Assembly: GCA_031296345.1 (NCBI GenBank)
Contig: JARLFW010000167.1
Coordinates: forward strand, 1 to 8,384
Direction of reading: 5' to 3'
Length of the DNA: 8,384 bases
DNA from: Nitrosotalea sp.
GTDB taxonomy: Archaea > Thermoproteota > Nitrososphaeria > Nitrososphaerales > Nitrosopumilaceae
A program made the position numbers and the translations under genes. Shown here piece by piece: positions 1 to 5,826 of the stretch (its first letter is position 1; each line of letters starts with the position of its first letter). The notes under the pieces were generated by a model. That model was not told the DNA's origin, did not search any database, and saw only the letters and a program-made list of their open reading frames with translations.

Positions 1-314
1 ACATAATTGCAGGACTTGGCGGGGCTCTAGCTCATGGAATCATTGCAACATTCATACTTGGAAATGGATACTCTGTGCTAATTGGGGCATCAGGTGCCAT
101 TTCAGGAATTCTGGGAATTTCTGCAGCGTTAGGAGATATCAGAGGATACTATTGGCTTGCAATACAAGTGCTCTATGTATTCATAGGCTCGGTGACATCA
201 ATTTCAATTGCATTTGCAGCCCACGTTGGAGGATTTATCACAGGACTTGTTCTGACCAAACTTTTGATTGAACTTGAGCGCCGCAAGAGAAATCCATACA
301 GAGGATTGACCTGA
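1..314 (+). CDS. Rhomboid-family intramembrane serine protease, C-terminal part (partial, starts before the window)
   Basis: The frame is open from base 3 and lacks its beginning. Rhomboids cut transmembrane segments of substrate proteins inside the membrane with a Ser-His dyad. Visible here are the GASG active-site loop (catalytic Ser codon at 90-92) followed by a hydrophobic helix (AISGILGISAALG), and a later helix carrying AHVGGFITG, whose His (222-224) would complete the dyad. The end is a short basic cytosolic tail (ELERRKRNPYRGLT). The spacing of the two motifs fits helices 4 and 6 of the family. Upstream transmembrane helices and the true start are outside the window. The T-rich stretch after the stop (about 315-335) could end transcription. 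The family call is firm; the substrate cannot be told. Confidence 0.88.
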   Translation, partial: IIAGLGGALAHGIIATFILGNGYSVLIGASGAISGILGISAALGDIRGYYWLAIQVLYVFIGSVTSISIAFAAHVGGFITGLVLTKLLIELERRKRNPYRGLT

Positions 315-407
315 TTTATTTTTCTAGTTTTGGTAGAATAAAATTAAAAGATATAAAATTTAGAAAAAATACTTTCGTCTGATTTTATTTTCAGAAAAGT
401 AGAATCG

Positions 408-416
408 TTTTTATTC
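408..416 (+). promoter_or_regulatory. TATA-like box for the CBS-domain gene
   Basis: TTTTTATTC is centred 26 bp before the ATG at 438. This is the archaeal TATA-to-start distance and predicts a leaderless transcript. It favours ATG 438 over the in-frame TTG at 423. Confidence 0.45.
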
Positions 417-437
417 TAATAATTGGAGCTATTAGCT

Positions 438-878
438 ATGGGTCTAGTTCGGGATATCATGATTCGCTCTGTAATAACTATCGAACATGACAAGACTGCA
501 AAAGACGTTGCGTTGATCTTTGCAGAAAAAGGAATAAGCTCACTTGTTGTAGTTCAAGACGGCAAGCCAATTGGACTAGTAACTGAAAGAGATCTTGCCC
601 GTAAAGTCTCAACAACAGATAGAAAAAGTATCGAAGTTCCACTATCAGAGATAATGTCAGCTAATTTTAGATGGGTAGAGCCAATGACTCCAATCGAGGA
701 CGCCGTTCAAAAAATGCTAAACAAGAATGTCCGTAGATTATTAGTTTTAGAAAATGACAAGCTAGTTGGAATCATAACAGAGACAGACCTTGCAAAATAC
801 TTGCGTAGTAAGCTACTCATAGACGGGGCATTAGATGATGTCACAGCTCTTAGCAGAAAAGTAGTAAAAACCGGCTAA
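438..878 (+). CDS. Two-CBS-domain protein (146 aa)
   Basis: The protein is a tandem pair of CBS domains and nothing else. CBS pairs bind adenosine nucleotides or SAM and act as energy or ligand sensors for partner proteins. CBS1 spans about residues 4-56 (RDIMIRSVITIEHDKT ... GLVTERDL) and CBS2 about 69-122 (SEIMSANFRWVEP ... GIITETDL). The repeated G-[IL]-[IV]-T-E-x-D-L ends are diagnostic. A short tail follows. The start is placed at ATG 438 because a TATA-like box lies 26 bp upstream; a TTG at 423 would add five residues. The stop codon shares two bases with the purS stop on the other strand. No effector domain is fused and no obvious partner is adjacent, so the regulated process is unknown. 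Confidence 0.88.
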   Translation: MGLVRDIMIRSVITIEHDKTAKDVALIFAEKGISSLVVVQDGKPIGLVTERDLARKVSTTDRKSIEVPLSEIMSANFRWVEPMTPIEDAVQKMLNKNVRRLLVLENDKLVGIITETDLAKYLRSKLLIDGALDDVTALSRKVVKTG

Positions 879-1135
879 GATTTTAGAGTCTCAACTGAGA
901 CCTTGCTCACAAGGGGATTGTATATTCTAAATTCATTACATGTATCAAGTACAGTTTTTTCTGCAGACTCCTTATTTTTTGCATCAATTACAAATCTGAG
1001 CATCTTGGCAGAACGAATCTTCTTAATAGTTGTTTTTTTGTCCTTTAGGATCAAGTCGTTGAATATCGTATCACCCTCAGGGTCTACAATTTCAGGCTTG
1101 TTTTCAATTATCACATTGACTTTAAAGGAAGGCAT
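875..1135 (-). CDS. purS: Phosphoribosylformylglycinamidine synthase subunit PurS
   Basis: The 86-residue product matches the small PurS subunit, which bridges PurL and PurQ in the ATP-dependent conversion of FGAR to FGAM (step 4 of purine synthesis). Visible family traits are the opening strand FKVNVIIENKPEIVDPEGDT, the central KIRSAKMLRFVIDA strand, and the closing helix and strand (AEKTVLDTCNEF ... NPLVSKVSVETL). Length is normal for PurS (about 80-85 aa). purL and purQ are not in the window, so the gene is separated from its partners here. It is read toward the CBS gene, and the two stop codons interlock. A TATA-like palindrome about 26-28 bp upstream suggests a leaderless message, divergent from the methyltransferase gene. 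Confidence 0.87.
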   Translation of the reverse strand: MPSFKVNVIIENKPEIVDPEGDTIFNDLILKDKKTTIKKIRSAKMLRFVIDAKNKESAEKTVLDTCNEFRIYNPLVSKVSVETLKS

Positions 1136-1158
1136 AAAATGCGTTCAGCTGTAATCAA

Positions 1159-1168
1159 TTTAAGCTTT
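1159..1168. promoter_or_regulatory. Candidate shared TATA element between purS and the methyltransferase
   Basis: TTTAAGCTTT is AT-rich, contains the palindrome AAGCTT, and reads as a TATA-like box on both strands. It is centred about 28 bp before the purS ATG and about 20 bp before the methyltransferase ATG at 1184. The fit is good for purS and looser for the plus strand. Confidence 0.35.
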
Positions 1169-1183
1169 GAGAAGTTTGAGAAA

Positions 1184-2029
1184 ATGACGCCAACTTTTGA
1201 TCCAATCCAGTACAAGATTAGTACCAAAGCAAATTGGAATACAGTAGCTTCTGATTATCATTACAATTGGGCAGACCAAAAAATAGGACCGTTCAAGTCC
1301 ACTACAGAACTTGTCAAGATGGCAGACATCAAGTCTGATGACAAGGTATTAGATGTTGCATGCGGAACAGGTGTTGTTTCAAAAGAGATTTCACAATTTC
1401 TTGGTCCAAAGGGGCTGTTGGTTGGAATTGACTTGTCAAGAACCGCATTGAATATTGCAAGAAAATCAATCGCTTTTCAAAATTGTACATTTATAGAAAT
1501 GGATGCAGAAAATATTGGATTTAATTTCAAGTTTGATAAAGTTACATGTCAGTATGGGCTGATGTTTTTCCCAGACTCGCAAAAAGTTTTGAAGTCAATT
1601 AGGAAAATTCTAAACCCCAAAGGCAGACTTGTTATGGCAGTGCACGGGCTAGCAGAAGATGTGCCATACTTTAGTACAATAATGAAACCCATTCTAGAGC
1701 ACATTCCAGACATTAGACCAATTGGTACACCTACTGTTCACAGGTTTGGCAACCCCAAAGAGTTAGAGTCGGAGTTGGCAAAGGCAGGCTTTGTAGATGT
1801 CACAGTTGCATTACATGGCTTTGTCTACAAGCCAGGAACCTTTGAGGAATATTGGGAGGACTATATGCATTCAACTGCAAATTCAATTCGAACCAAGATA
1901 GAAAGTCATGGAAAAGAGGTCATGGAAAAGATAAAAAAAGATGCAAGGAAAAACGTATCAAAATATGAGGAAAAAGGTAAGATAGTATTTCCTTGGACTG
2001 TCTTAATTGCATCAGGATTTAATCACTAG
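1184..2029 (+). CDS. Class I SAM-dependent methyltransferase, UbiE/COQ5-like (281 aa)
   Basis: The enzyme transfers a methyl group from S-adenosylmethionine to an unknown acceptor. From the ATG at 1184, motif I is VLDVACGTG (about residues 55-63), the ribose-binding acidic end of strand 2 is VGIDLS (about 80-85), an adenine-contact MDAENIGF follows (about 106-113), then the strand-4 region DKVTCQYGLMFFPD (about 118-131) and the NPKGRLVMAVHG strand (about 144-155). The C-terminal third is charged and may cap the substrate site. An in-frame ATG at 1139 would add 15 residues, but it would leave almost no space for the divergent purS promoter, so 1184 is preferred. It is not in a recognisable quinone operon, so menaquinone or quinone methylation is only a possibility. 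Confidence 0.82.
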   Translation: MTPTFDPIQYKISTKANWNTVASDYHYNWADQKIGPFKSTTELVKMADIKSDDKVLDVACGTGVVSKEISQFLGPKGLLVGIDLSRTALNIARKSIAFQNCTFIEMDAENIGFNFKFDKVTCQYGLMFFPDSQKVLKSIRKILNPKGRLVMAVHGLAEDVPYFSTIMKPILEHIPDIRPIGTPTVHRFGNPKELESELAKAGFVDVTVALHGFVYKPGTFEEYWEDYMHSTANSIRTKIESHGKEVMEKIKKDARKNVSKYEEKGKIVFPWTVLIASGFNH

Positions 2030-2036
2030 AATAAGA

Positions 2037-2498
2037 TTATTTGATTTTTGTAGCATATGATACAAAGTCAGAGTCATACCAGATCGTCTGAGCCTCTCTT
2101 GCTTTTTCTGTAAATATGTTGAACGCTATATGAACAAGGTTTTTTCCTTTCAATGCACCATGCCAGTGAAGAACATTTTTTGGGATAAATACCATATCTC
2201 CTTCTTAAAGATTTGTTTGTGATAATTTTTGCATTTTTACAGTCTCTTTTTTTATACTAGTCTTTTTGTAAATTACAAGCATCCCTTTACCTTTCGTCAC
2301 CACAAGAATCTGTCCTCCTTGATGATAATGCACTTTAGTTCTTGCGCCGTTGTTAAAATTTGCAAGATAGACTTTTTCGCCCTTGATTTGGAGCTTGTCG
2401 GACATATCGTTTAACCATGCATCTCCTACAAAGTATCTTTTCTTACTTTTAACAAGAGCAGTATCGGACTTTAATTTGGATATATTCAGTTTTGCCAT
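2037..2498 (-). pseudogene. Small metal-binding cupin interrupted by an in-frame TAA
   Basis: From ATG 2498 the frame runs 97 codons to a TAA at 2205-2207, then continues in the same frame for 55 codons to a second TAA at 2037-2039. The two parts together make one complete cupin. The first part holds the HYHQGGQILVVTKGKG metal motif (H57, H59, Q63). The second resumes with EGDMVFIPKNVLHWHGA (H111/H113), the second cupin motif. The H-x-H-x3-Q arrangement plus HWHGA resembles small manganese cupins of the GtHNL (hydroxynitrile lyase-like) type, where three His and one Gln bind the metal; the true reaction is unknown. A single change such as AAA to TAA would explain the break. It lies 10 bp after the zinc-finger membrane gene, in its operon. 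An ATG follows the stop (2193-2195), but a restart there would lose the HxH motif. Confidence 0.8.
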
Positions 2499-2508
2499 TT
2501 TTCTCTAA

Positions 2509-3150
2509 TTACAGACCATTGAATTCATAAGATTGTGGAAGAGTAGGAGGTACACTTCCAGATACTATAACAATCTCATCATGAGCATTTAGAGGAATTT
2601 TATCATAACTATCTTTGTACTCAAATCCATTTACAAAGACCTTGAAATTCTTGTCTCCATTTATTATCTCTTCAAATGTAGGAGATATGCTAGGAGTATT
2701 GTCCCAGATCTGAATGAATTGACCCAGAGTAAATGTAGTTTCTTGGGGAGCTTCAATGTGTATAACACCTGATGTGTTATGAGTATGAAGCCAATAGAGA
2801 CATTCGTTTGGTTTTATCCCTATCCCTGCTGGAACTGTAACAGATTTTCCATCTACTATAACATCAAGATGGGCGTGGATGTGAAAATCAATACTCTCTG
2901 TAGGATCACACCGAACACCTTGGATCACTGTTGCAGGAGATTGCTGGTTTTCAGAAAGATATACAGCTACAACGATTATCATAGCAATTACAGCTGCAAT
3001 TGCAGTTACCTTATTTCTAGAAGAATTGGACGTAGTTTTTTTGACCTTTGCCAGGTTCTTGTGAGAATCTGACTTGTGCTGGTTTAATTTAGAAGAATTT
3101 TCAAACGCCTTGCCACAGATATCACACTTTTTTTCTGCGTCGACCAACAA
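2509..3150 (-). CDS. Single-pass membrane protein: C2H2 zinc finger, TM helix, His-rich outer domain (213 aa)
   Basis: I do not recognise a named function. The order is: a classical C2H2 finger (C9, C12, H25, H30), a Lys/Ser linker, one transmembrane helix (about residues 48-65), then about 145 residues probably outside the cell. The outer part has HIHAHLDV (H90, H92, H94), VPAGIGI, CLYWLHTHNTSGVIHIEAP (C117, H122, H124, H131) and TLGQFIQIWD. The dense HxHxH and HTH motifs suggest metal (perhaps copper) binding, which is inference. No ATG precedes the finger. TTG at 3150 or the next TTG at 3147 must be the start, supported by a TATA box about 22-26 bp upstream. It is the first gene of an operon with the broken cupin. 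The finger may bind protein rather than DNA. Confidence 0.75.
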   Translation of the reverse strand: MLVDAEKKCDICGKAFENSSKLNQHKSDSHKNLAKVKKTTSNSSRNKVTAIAAVIAMIIVVAVYLSENQQSPATVIQGVRCDPTESIDFHIHAHLDVIVDGKSVTVPAGIGIKPNECLYWLHTHNTSGVIHIEAPQETTFTLGQFIQIWDNTPSISPTFEEIINGDKNFKVFVNGFEYKDSYDKIPLNAHDEIVIVSGSVPPTLPQSYEFNGL

Positions 3151-3168
3151 GATACTTTTCAGATTTGG

Positions 3169-3176
3169 ATATAAAT
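3169..3176 (-). promoter_or_regulatory. TATA box for the zinc-finger membrane gene
   Basis: On the minus strand this reads TTTATATC, a strong archaeal TATA box, centred about 22-26 bp before the tandem TTG codons (3150, 3147). It implies leaderless translation from TTG. Confidence 0.6.
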
Positions 3177-3232
3177 TTCGTGTGGTCCTGATTTAGGAAA
3201 ACCTGTTTTGATCGTTTCCAAGTGTGACAACA

Positions 3233-3240
3233 TTTTAAAC
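3233..3240 (+). promoter_or_regulatory. TATA box for tRNA-Thr
   Basis: TTTTAAAC is centred about 29 bp before the first base of the mature tRNA, leaving a leader of a few bases for RNase P to remove. Confidence 0.55.
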
Positions 3241-3265
3241 CACCTTCTAAAACCCATAACCACAT

Positions 3266-3340
3266 GCCAACGTAGCTCAGCCTGGCTAGAGCATCTGACT
3301 TGTAATCAGAAGGTCGAGGGTCCAAATCCCTTCGTTGGCT
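3266..3340 (+). tRNA. tRNA-Thr (anticodon TGT)
   Basis: A full cloverleaf is visible in 75 bases. The acceptor stem GCCAACG pairs with CGTTGGC, with discriminator T at 3340. The D stem is GCTC/GAGC, and the anticodon stem TCTGA/TCAGA encloses loop CTTGTAA, with TGT at 3301-3303, reading ACA. The T stem GAGGG/CCCTT (one G-U) encloses loop TCCAAAT, typical of archaea. There is no intron and no encoded CCA, so the 3' end is added enzymatically. The 3' end directly abuts the stop codon of the convergent Cys-cluster gene. Confidence 0.96.
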
Positions 3341-3895
3341 TTATTTTGATCCATATTTTAGAGATAAAGCCACTCTGTCTAACATGAATCTCAGAAATTC
3401 GTATAATGGTTTTTTTAGCCAGTGTTTTTTGTTCCATTCCAAAACCAGATCATGGTAGAATTTCCATTCGTCTTCATCTTTTTTGAGATGAGTCATCATC
3501 ATTTTTTCAAATTCAGTTGTATCCCAGTCAACTGGGCATAGTTTATGGTCCATTTGGACTAATTTTTCATCTTTAACTTGAAATGGATATGATTTACAAA
3601 CGCCTGGTTTGAAATCATTTACAGTACAGCGAAAGAATTCTCCAGATTCCACAAGAAATGTACATGCGTTATTTTTTTGTTTTAGTGCAAGATCAACTAG
3701 TCCTTCTTTTACCTTAATGCCAAGATCAAAGTCTTTTGCGCCATAAATCTCAAGAAATGACTCTGGCTCTACCCCCAGTCCCTTTACAAGCCTGTAAACA
3801 TCATGTGCATTGACAAATATCGTATATTCTTTGCAGCAATTAGTATGGCACGATATACAAGGATAGTCTGCAACTTTTCCAGAATCACTAGTCAG
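3341..3895 (-). CDS. YkgJ-type Cys-cluster (putative Fe-S/metal-binding) protein; start codon not canonical
   Basis: The 103-residue frame from GTG 3652 is only the C-terminal half. The same frame stays open upstream to a TAA at 3899-3901 and encodes the missing family signature. Reading from the N-terminus: YPCISCHTNCCKEYTIF (Cys cluster, codons about 3865-3815), AHDVYRLVKGLG, FLEIYGAKDFDLG, ACTFLVESGEFFRCTVNDF, then KPGVCKSYPF. This Cys pattern is that of the YkgJ/CxxCxxCC family (UPF0153), thought to bind zinc or an iron-sulfur cluster; the function is not established. No ATG, GTG or TTG lies between the upstream stop and the Cys cluster. CTG at 3893-3895 is the only near-cognate candidate, with a TATA-like GCATAAAG about 26 bp before it. 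The start is therefore uncertain; the family call is firm. Confidence 0.75.
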   Translation of the reverse strand: MTSDSGKVADYPCISCHTNCCKEYTIFVNAHDVYRLVKGLGVEPESFLEIYGAKDFDLGIKVKEGLVDLALKQKNNACTFLVESGEFFRCTVNDFKPGVCKSYPFQVKDEKLVQMDHKLCPVDWDTTEFEKMMMTHLKKDEDEWKFYHDLVLEWNKKHWLKKPLYEFLRFMLDRVALSLKYGSK

Positions 3896-4037
3896 GTTTT
3901 ACTTTGTTTTTCGGTGTGCTTTATGCGTATGTCTTTTTCATTTATAATTCAGATACAAGTCATTATAATAAAAATAAAATGTTCATTTTTTGGAAAAATT
4001 GACAAAAGTTAAGTAACGTAAACAGACTAAAAAAACA

Positions 4038-4280
4038 GTGGAAAAAGGATTTGTTTTAATCAATTGCGAACTTGGAGCAGAAGATTACATAATTGAAGAG
4101 CTCAAACTAATCCCACAGGTAAAAAATGCAAATGTTACGTTTGGCGCCTATGATGTAGTGGCTGAGATACAGGCTAAAAATTCCCAAGAATTTGACCAGA
4201 CAGTATCTCAAAAGATACGAACCCTAACTCAAGTGGTAAGTACAATGACCCTAAAGGCTACAACCCAAGAATCAAAATAA
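4038..4280 (+). CDS. Stand-alone Lrp/AsnC ligand-binding (RAM) domain protein (80 aa)
   Basis: The 80 residues correspond to the C-terminal RAM domain of Lrp/AsnC regulators without the DNA-binding half: opening strand GFVLINCELGAEDYIIEELK, then QVKNANVTFGAYDVVAEIQA (the F-G-x-Y-D turn is typical), then a helix and the closing strand QVVSTMTLKA. Such stand-alone proteins bind amino acids or assemble with full-length Lrp proteins and modulate them. The start is GTG 4038, with no clear TATA box or ribosome-binding site. An HTH-containing Lrp-like gene begins 120 bp downstream on the same strand, so the two products might work together; that is inference. No HTH precedes the frame, so it does not look like a truncated longer gene. 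Confidence 0.85.
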   Translation: MEKGFVLINCELGAEDYIIEELKLIPQVKNANVTFGAYDVVAEIQAKNSQEFDQTVSQKIRTLTQVVSTMTLKATTQESK

Positions 4281-4331
4281 AATATTTTCTAATAAAAACT
4301 AGCACCCATTCAAATCAATAGAAAAAAACTT

Positions 4332-4369
4332 GCCAAACATAGCTTGTTCAATTTGGCGCGCCACAAATT
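4332..4369. promoter_or_regulatory. Palindromic candidate operator before the Lrp-like/response-regulator operon
   Basis: Two nested symmetries lie 31-68 bp before ATG 4400. GGCGCGCC (4355-4362) is a perfect 8-bp palindrome flanked by AATTT and AAATT, with a 2-base offset. GCCAAA (4332-4337) is also the reverse complement of TTTGGC (4352-4357). The G+C-rich core stands out from the AT-rich surroundings. A binding site for the Lrp-like protein itself is possible, since the family often autoregulates; the sequence alone does not prove it. Confidence 0.35.
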
Positions 4370-4399
4370 CAAGTGTGTTTTGGTTCAAAGTATCAAGTA

Positions 4400-4897
4400 A
4401 TGTCAAATTCATTTATGACCGCAATTGATGCCATAGATCGCAGAATCATAGAATTACTTATGGAAAATGCACGTACTCCATCACGCCAGATAGCAAAAAA
4501 GCTTAGAAGTGAAGGACATGATATTCAGGACCGAGCAGTGGCATATAGAATAGAGAGGCTTGAGAAGAGGAAGATAATAACAGGATATGAGGCCATTCTT
4601 CGCAAATTACTAGTGGAGGATTTTGAGGCATTGTATCTCAAATTTAGGACAAACAGACCATCAGATGTCTTGTCTGAAGAAATCTGTAGTTTTGTCAAGG
4701 AATTACCAAACTGTTTGCTTACCGCTTCAGTCACTGGAAACTGGAATCTTCTAATTCTTACTGCCAAAGATGAATTGGGTAAAAAATGTGAGCGACAAAT
4801 TATTGAAAAATTTGCAGATCATATTGCGGATTATCGGGTTGGCAATTTGAAATTTGAGTCAATTAATCCATTTAACATGCAATCTGTGATGATATGA
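4400..4897 (+). CDS. Lrp/AsnC-like transcriptional regulator (165 aa)
   Basis: The N-terminal part is a winged-helix HTH of the Lrp/AsnC type: DAIDRRIIELLMENARTPSR, then QIAKKLRSEG with the recognition region AVAYRIERLEKRKIITGYEA. The C-terminal half is RAM-like, with LYLKF, CLLTASVTGNWNLLILTAK and a final VGNLKFESINPF. Total length is typical (about 150-165 aa). Start choices are GTG 4373, ATG 4400 and ATG 4415 (which begins right before TAIDAIDRRI); 4400 is used, and no TATA box clearly decides. The last four bases overlap the response-regulator ATG (ATGA at 4894-4897), so the two are co-transcribed and probably translationally coupled. The ligand is unknown; the palindromic DNA upstream is a candidate autoregulatory site. 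Confidence 0.83.
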   Translation: MSNSFMTAIDAIDRRIIELLMENARTPSRQIAKKLRSEGHDIQDRAVAYRIERLEKRKIITGYEAILRKLLVEDFEALYLKFRTNRPSDVLSEEICSFVKELPNCLLTASVTGNWNLLILTAKDELGKKCERQIIEKFADHIADYRVGNLKFESINPFNMQSVMI

Positions 4898-5436
4898 AAA
4901 TTCCAAGTTCAGATGATAACACAAACGAGGGAATTACCGCCATAGTCATTGATGATGATATTGACACGGTAGAAGTTCTTTCTGAATTTTTGGCGATAAA
5001 GGGCATCACAGTAATTGGAAAAGGCTATGACGGATTGGAGGCAATCATGATGTACATGGAACTCAAACCCGCTGTAGTATTTCTTGATGTAATGATGGAA
5101 AGCCGTGATGGGTTTTATACATTAGAAAAAATTAGAAAAATTCATCCAGATGCCATCATCATATTGATTACAGCAGATGTAACAAAAAATACCAAGAAGA
5201 GATTGCTCGAACTTGATGCATCAGCAATAATTTACAAGCCCTATGACATCAATGAAGTAATTGATGTGACAAACAAACTAGTTCGTAAACTAAAACAAGA
5301 TTTACTAAACGATATTGCTTCTAAAAAGGCCCGCCTTGATAATCTAAATGCAATACTTGGAAATCGCATGGGCAAATCAGATAGAGATGTAAATCACAAG
5401 GCACAGTATTTCAATGATAAAGAAAAACTAGTCTAA
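4894..5436 (+). CDS. Response regulator, REC domain with charged C-terminal tail (180 aa)
   Basis: This is a CheY-like receiver. The acidic pocket is IDDD (D20-D22), the phosphoacceptor is D65 in VVFLDVMME, the conserved switch Thr is in ILITADV (T93), and the conserved Lys is K115 in IIYKPY. The domain ends near residue 130. The remaining about 50 residues are Lys/Asp-rich and partly helical (RKLKQDLLNDIASKKARLDN), with no recognisable output domain, so output would be by protein contact. A short polar tail (residues 1-13) precedes strand 1. It overlaps the Lrp-like gene by 4 bp. A plausible reading is that phosphorylation feeds into the partner regulator. No histidine kinase is in the window, so the donor is unknown. 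Confidence 0.9.
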   Translation: MKIPSSDDNTNEGITAIVIDDDIDTVEVLSEFLAIKGITVIGKGYDGLEAIMMYMELKPAVVFLDVMMESRDGFYTLEKIRKIHPDAIIILITADVTKNTKKRLLELDASAIIYKPYDINEVIDVTNKLVRKLKQDLLNDIASKKARLDNLNAILGNRMGKSDRDVNHKAQYFNDKEKLV

Positions 5437-5446
5437 AGATAGTTAC

Positions 5447-5469
5447 AAATAGATTTTTTTGGGTTTATT
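5447..5469 (+). terminator. T-rich terminator region between convergent genes
   Basis: A run of seven T (5454-5460) followed by GGGTTTATTTTA lies right after the response-regulator stop. Archaeal RNA polymerase terminates at such T tracts without a hairpin. It overlaps the last codons of the convergent CDGSH gene. Confidence 0.4.
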
Positions 5470-5698
5470 TTAGATTCTTATGAGTGCCGTCACAGAAGGG
5501 TCTGTTCTTTGACTCTTGGCAACCACATGAAAAAACTGTAGTTTCTTTATCATATGTTACTACTTTGGGTGAAATTCCAGAGTCTTTGTGTGAACCATCA
5601 CAATATGGACCATTTTTAGATTTCCCACACATGCAAAATGCAATTGTCTCCCCAGCTTTTGCTTTAATTTCAAAGGGATGATTTTGCCAACCAGTCAT
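5465..5698 (-). CDS. Double CDGSH iron-sulfur protein (77 aa)
   Basis: Two CDGSH (mitoNEET/CISD-type) motifs lie in tandem, each with the three-Cys one-His set that holds a 2Fe-2S cluster: C22, C24, C33, H37 (CDGSH) and C58, C60, C69, H73 (CDGTH). The pattern C-x-C-x8-C-x3-H is exact in both, so all eight ligands are present. Length and layout match the CISD3-like single-chain class, proposed to act in electron transfer or cluster handling. There is no signal peptide, so it is cytosolic. A TATA box centred about 25 bp before ATG 5698 implies a leaderless message. It converges on the response-regulator gene, with 28 bp between the two stops. Confidence 0.93.
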   Translation of the reverse strand: MTGWQNHPFEIKAKAGETIAFCMCGKSKNGPYCDGSHKDSGISPKVVTYDKETTVFSCGCQESKNRPFCDGTHKNLK

Positions 5699-5720
5699 GA
5701 TTGGATTAATTGTTCTACAG

Positions 5721-5727
5721 TATATAG
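5721..5727 (-). promoter_or_regulatory. TATA box for the CDGSH gene
   Basis: The minus strand reads CTATATA, centred about 25-26 bp before the ATG at 5698. This is canonical archaeal spacing for a leaderless transcript. Confidence 0.6.
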
Positions 5728-5789
5728 GATTTATTCAACATTGAATGTAACTTGGAAAATTAGATGTATCATTAAAAATTCAAAGCTAG

Positions 5790-5797
5790 TTTAATTA
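5790..5797 (+). promoter_or_regulatory. TATA-like box for the 129-residue hypothetical gene
   Basis: TTTAATTA is centred about 33 bp before ATG 5827, so transcription would begin a few bases before the start codon. Confidence 0.4.
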
Positions 5798-5826
5798 TTA
5801 GTGAAAACTATGTTTTTGTGTAAGTC

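Noticed and set aside
903..1154. Plus-strand open frame opposite purS
   Set aside because: Covers the clear PurS coding sequence and its translation is an irregular hydrophobic mix; antisense shadow.
2205..2207. Recoded stop (selenocysteine or pyrrolysine) in the cupin
   Set aside because: The codon is TAA; known recoding uses TGA or TAG, and no recoding element is visible.
2193..2207. Separate gene restarting at ATG 2195 after the cupin stop
   Set aside because: The AGGAG is only two bases from the ATG, and the peptide would lack the HxH metal motif; EGDM is simply the normal cupin sequence.
2229..2414. Plus-strand open frame opposite the cupin
   Set aside because: Lies antisense to the cupin motifs and resembles no protein.
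2779..3072. Plus-strand open frame opposite the zinc-finger membrane gene
   Set aside because: Antisense to the zinc-finger, membrane and His-rich coding region; Cys and Tyr-rich shadow composition.
3122..3325. Minus-strand open frame spanning the tRNA
   Set aside because: It is the reverse complement of tRNA-Thr plus its promoter.
3803..4012. Plus-strand 69-residue open frame
   Set aside because: Antisense to the N-terminal Cys cluster of the YkgJ-type gene, which has a clear family signature.
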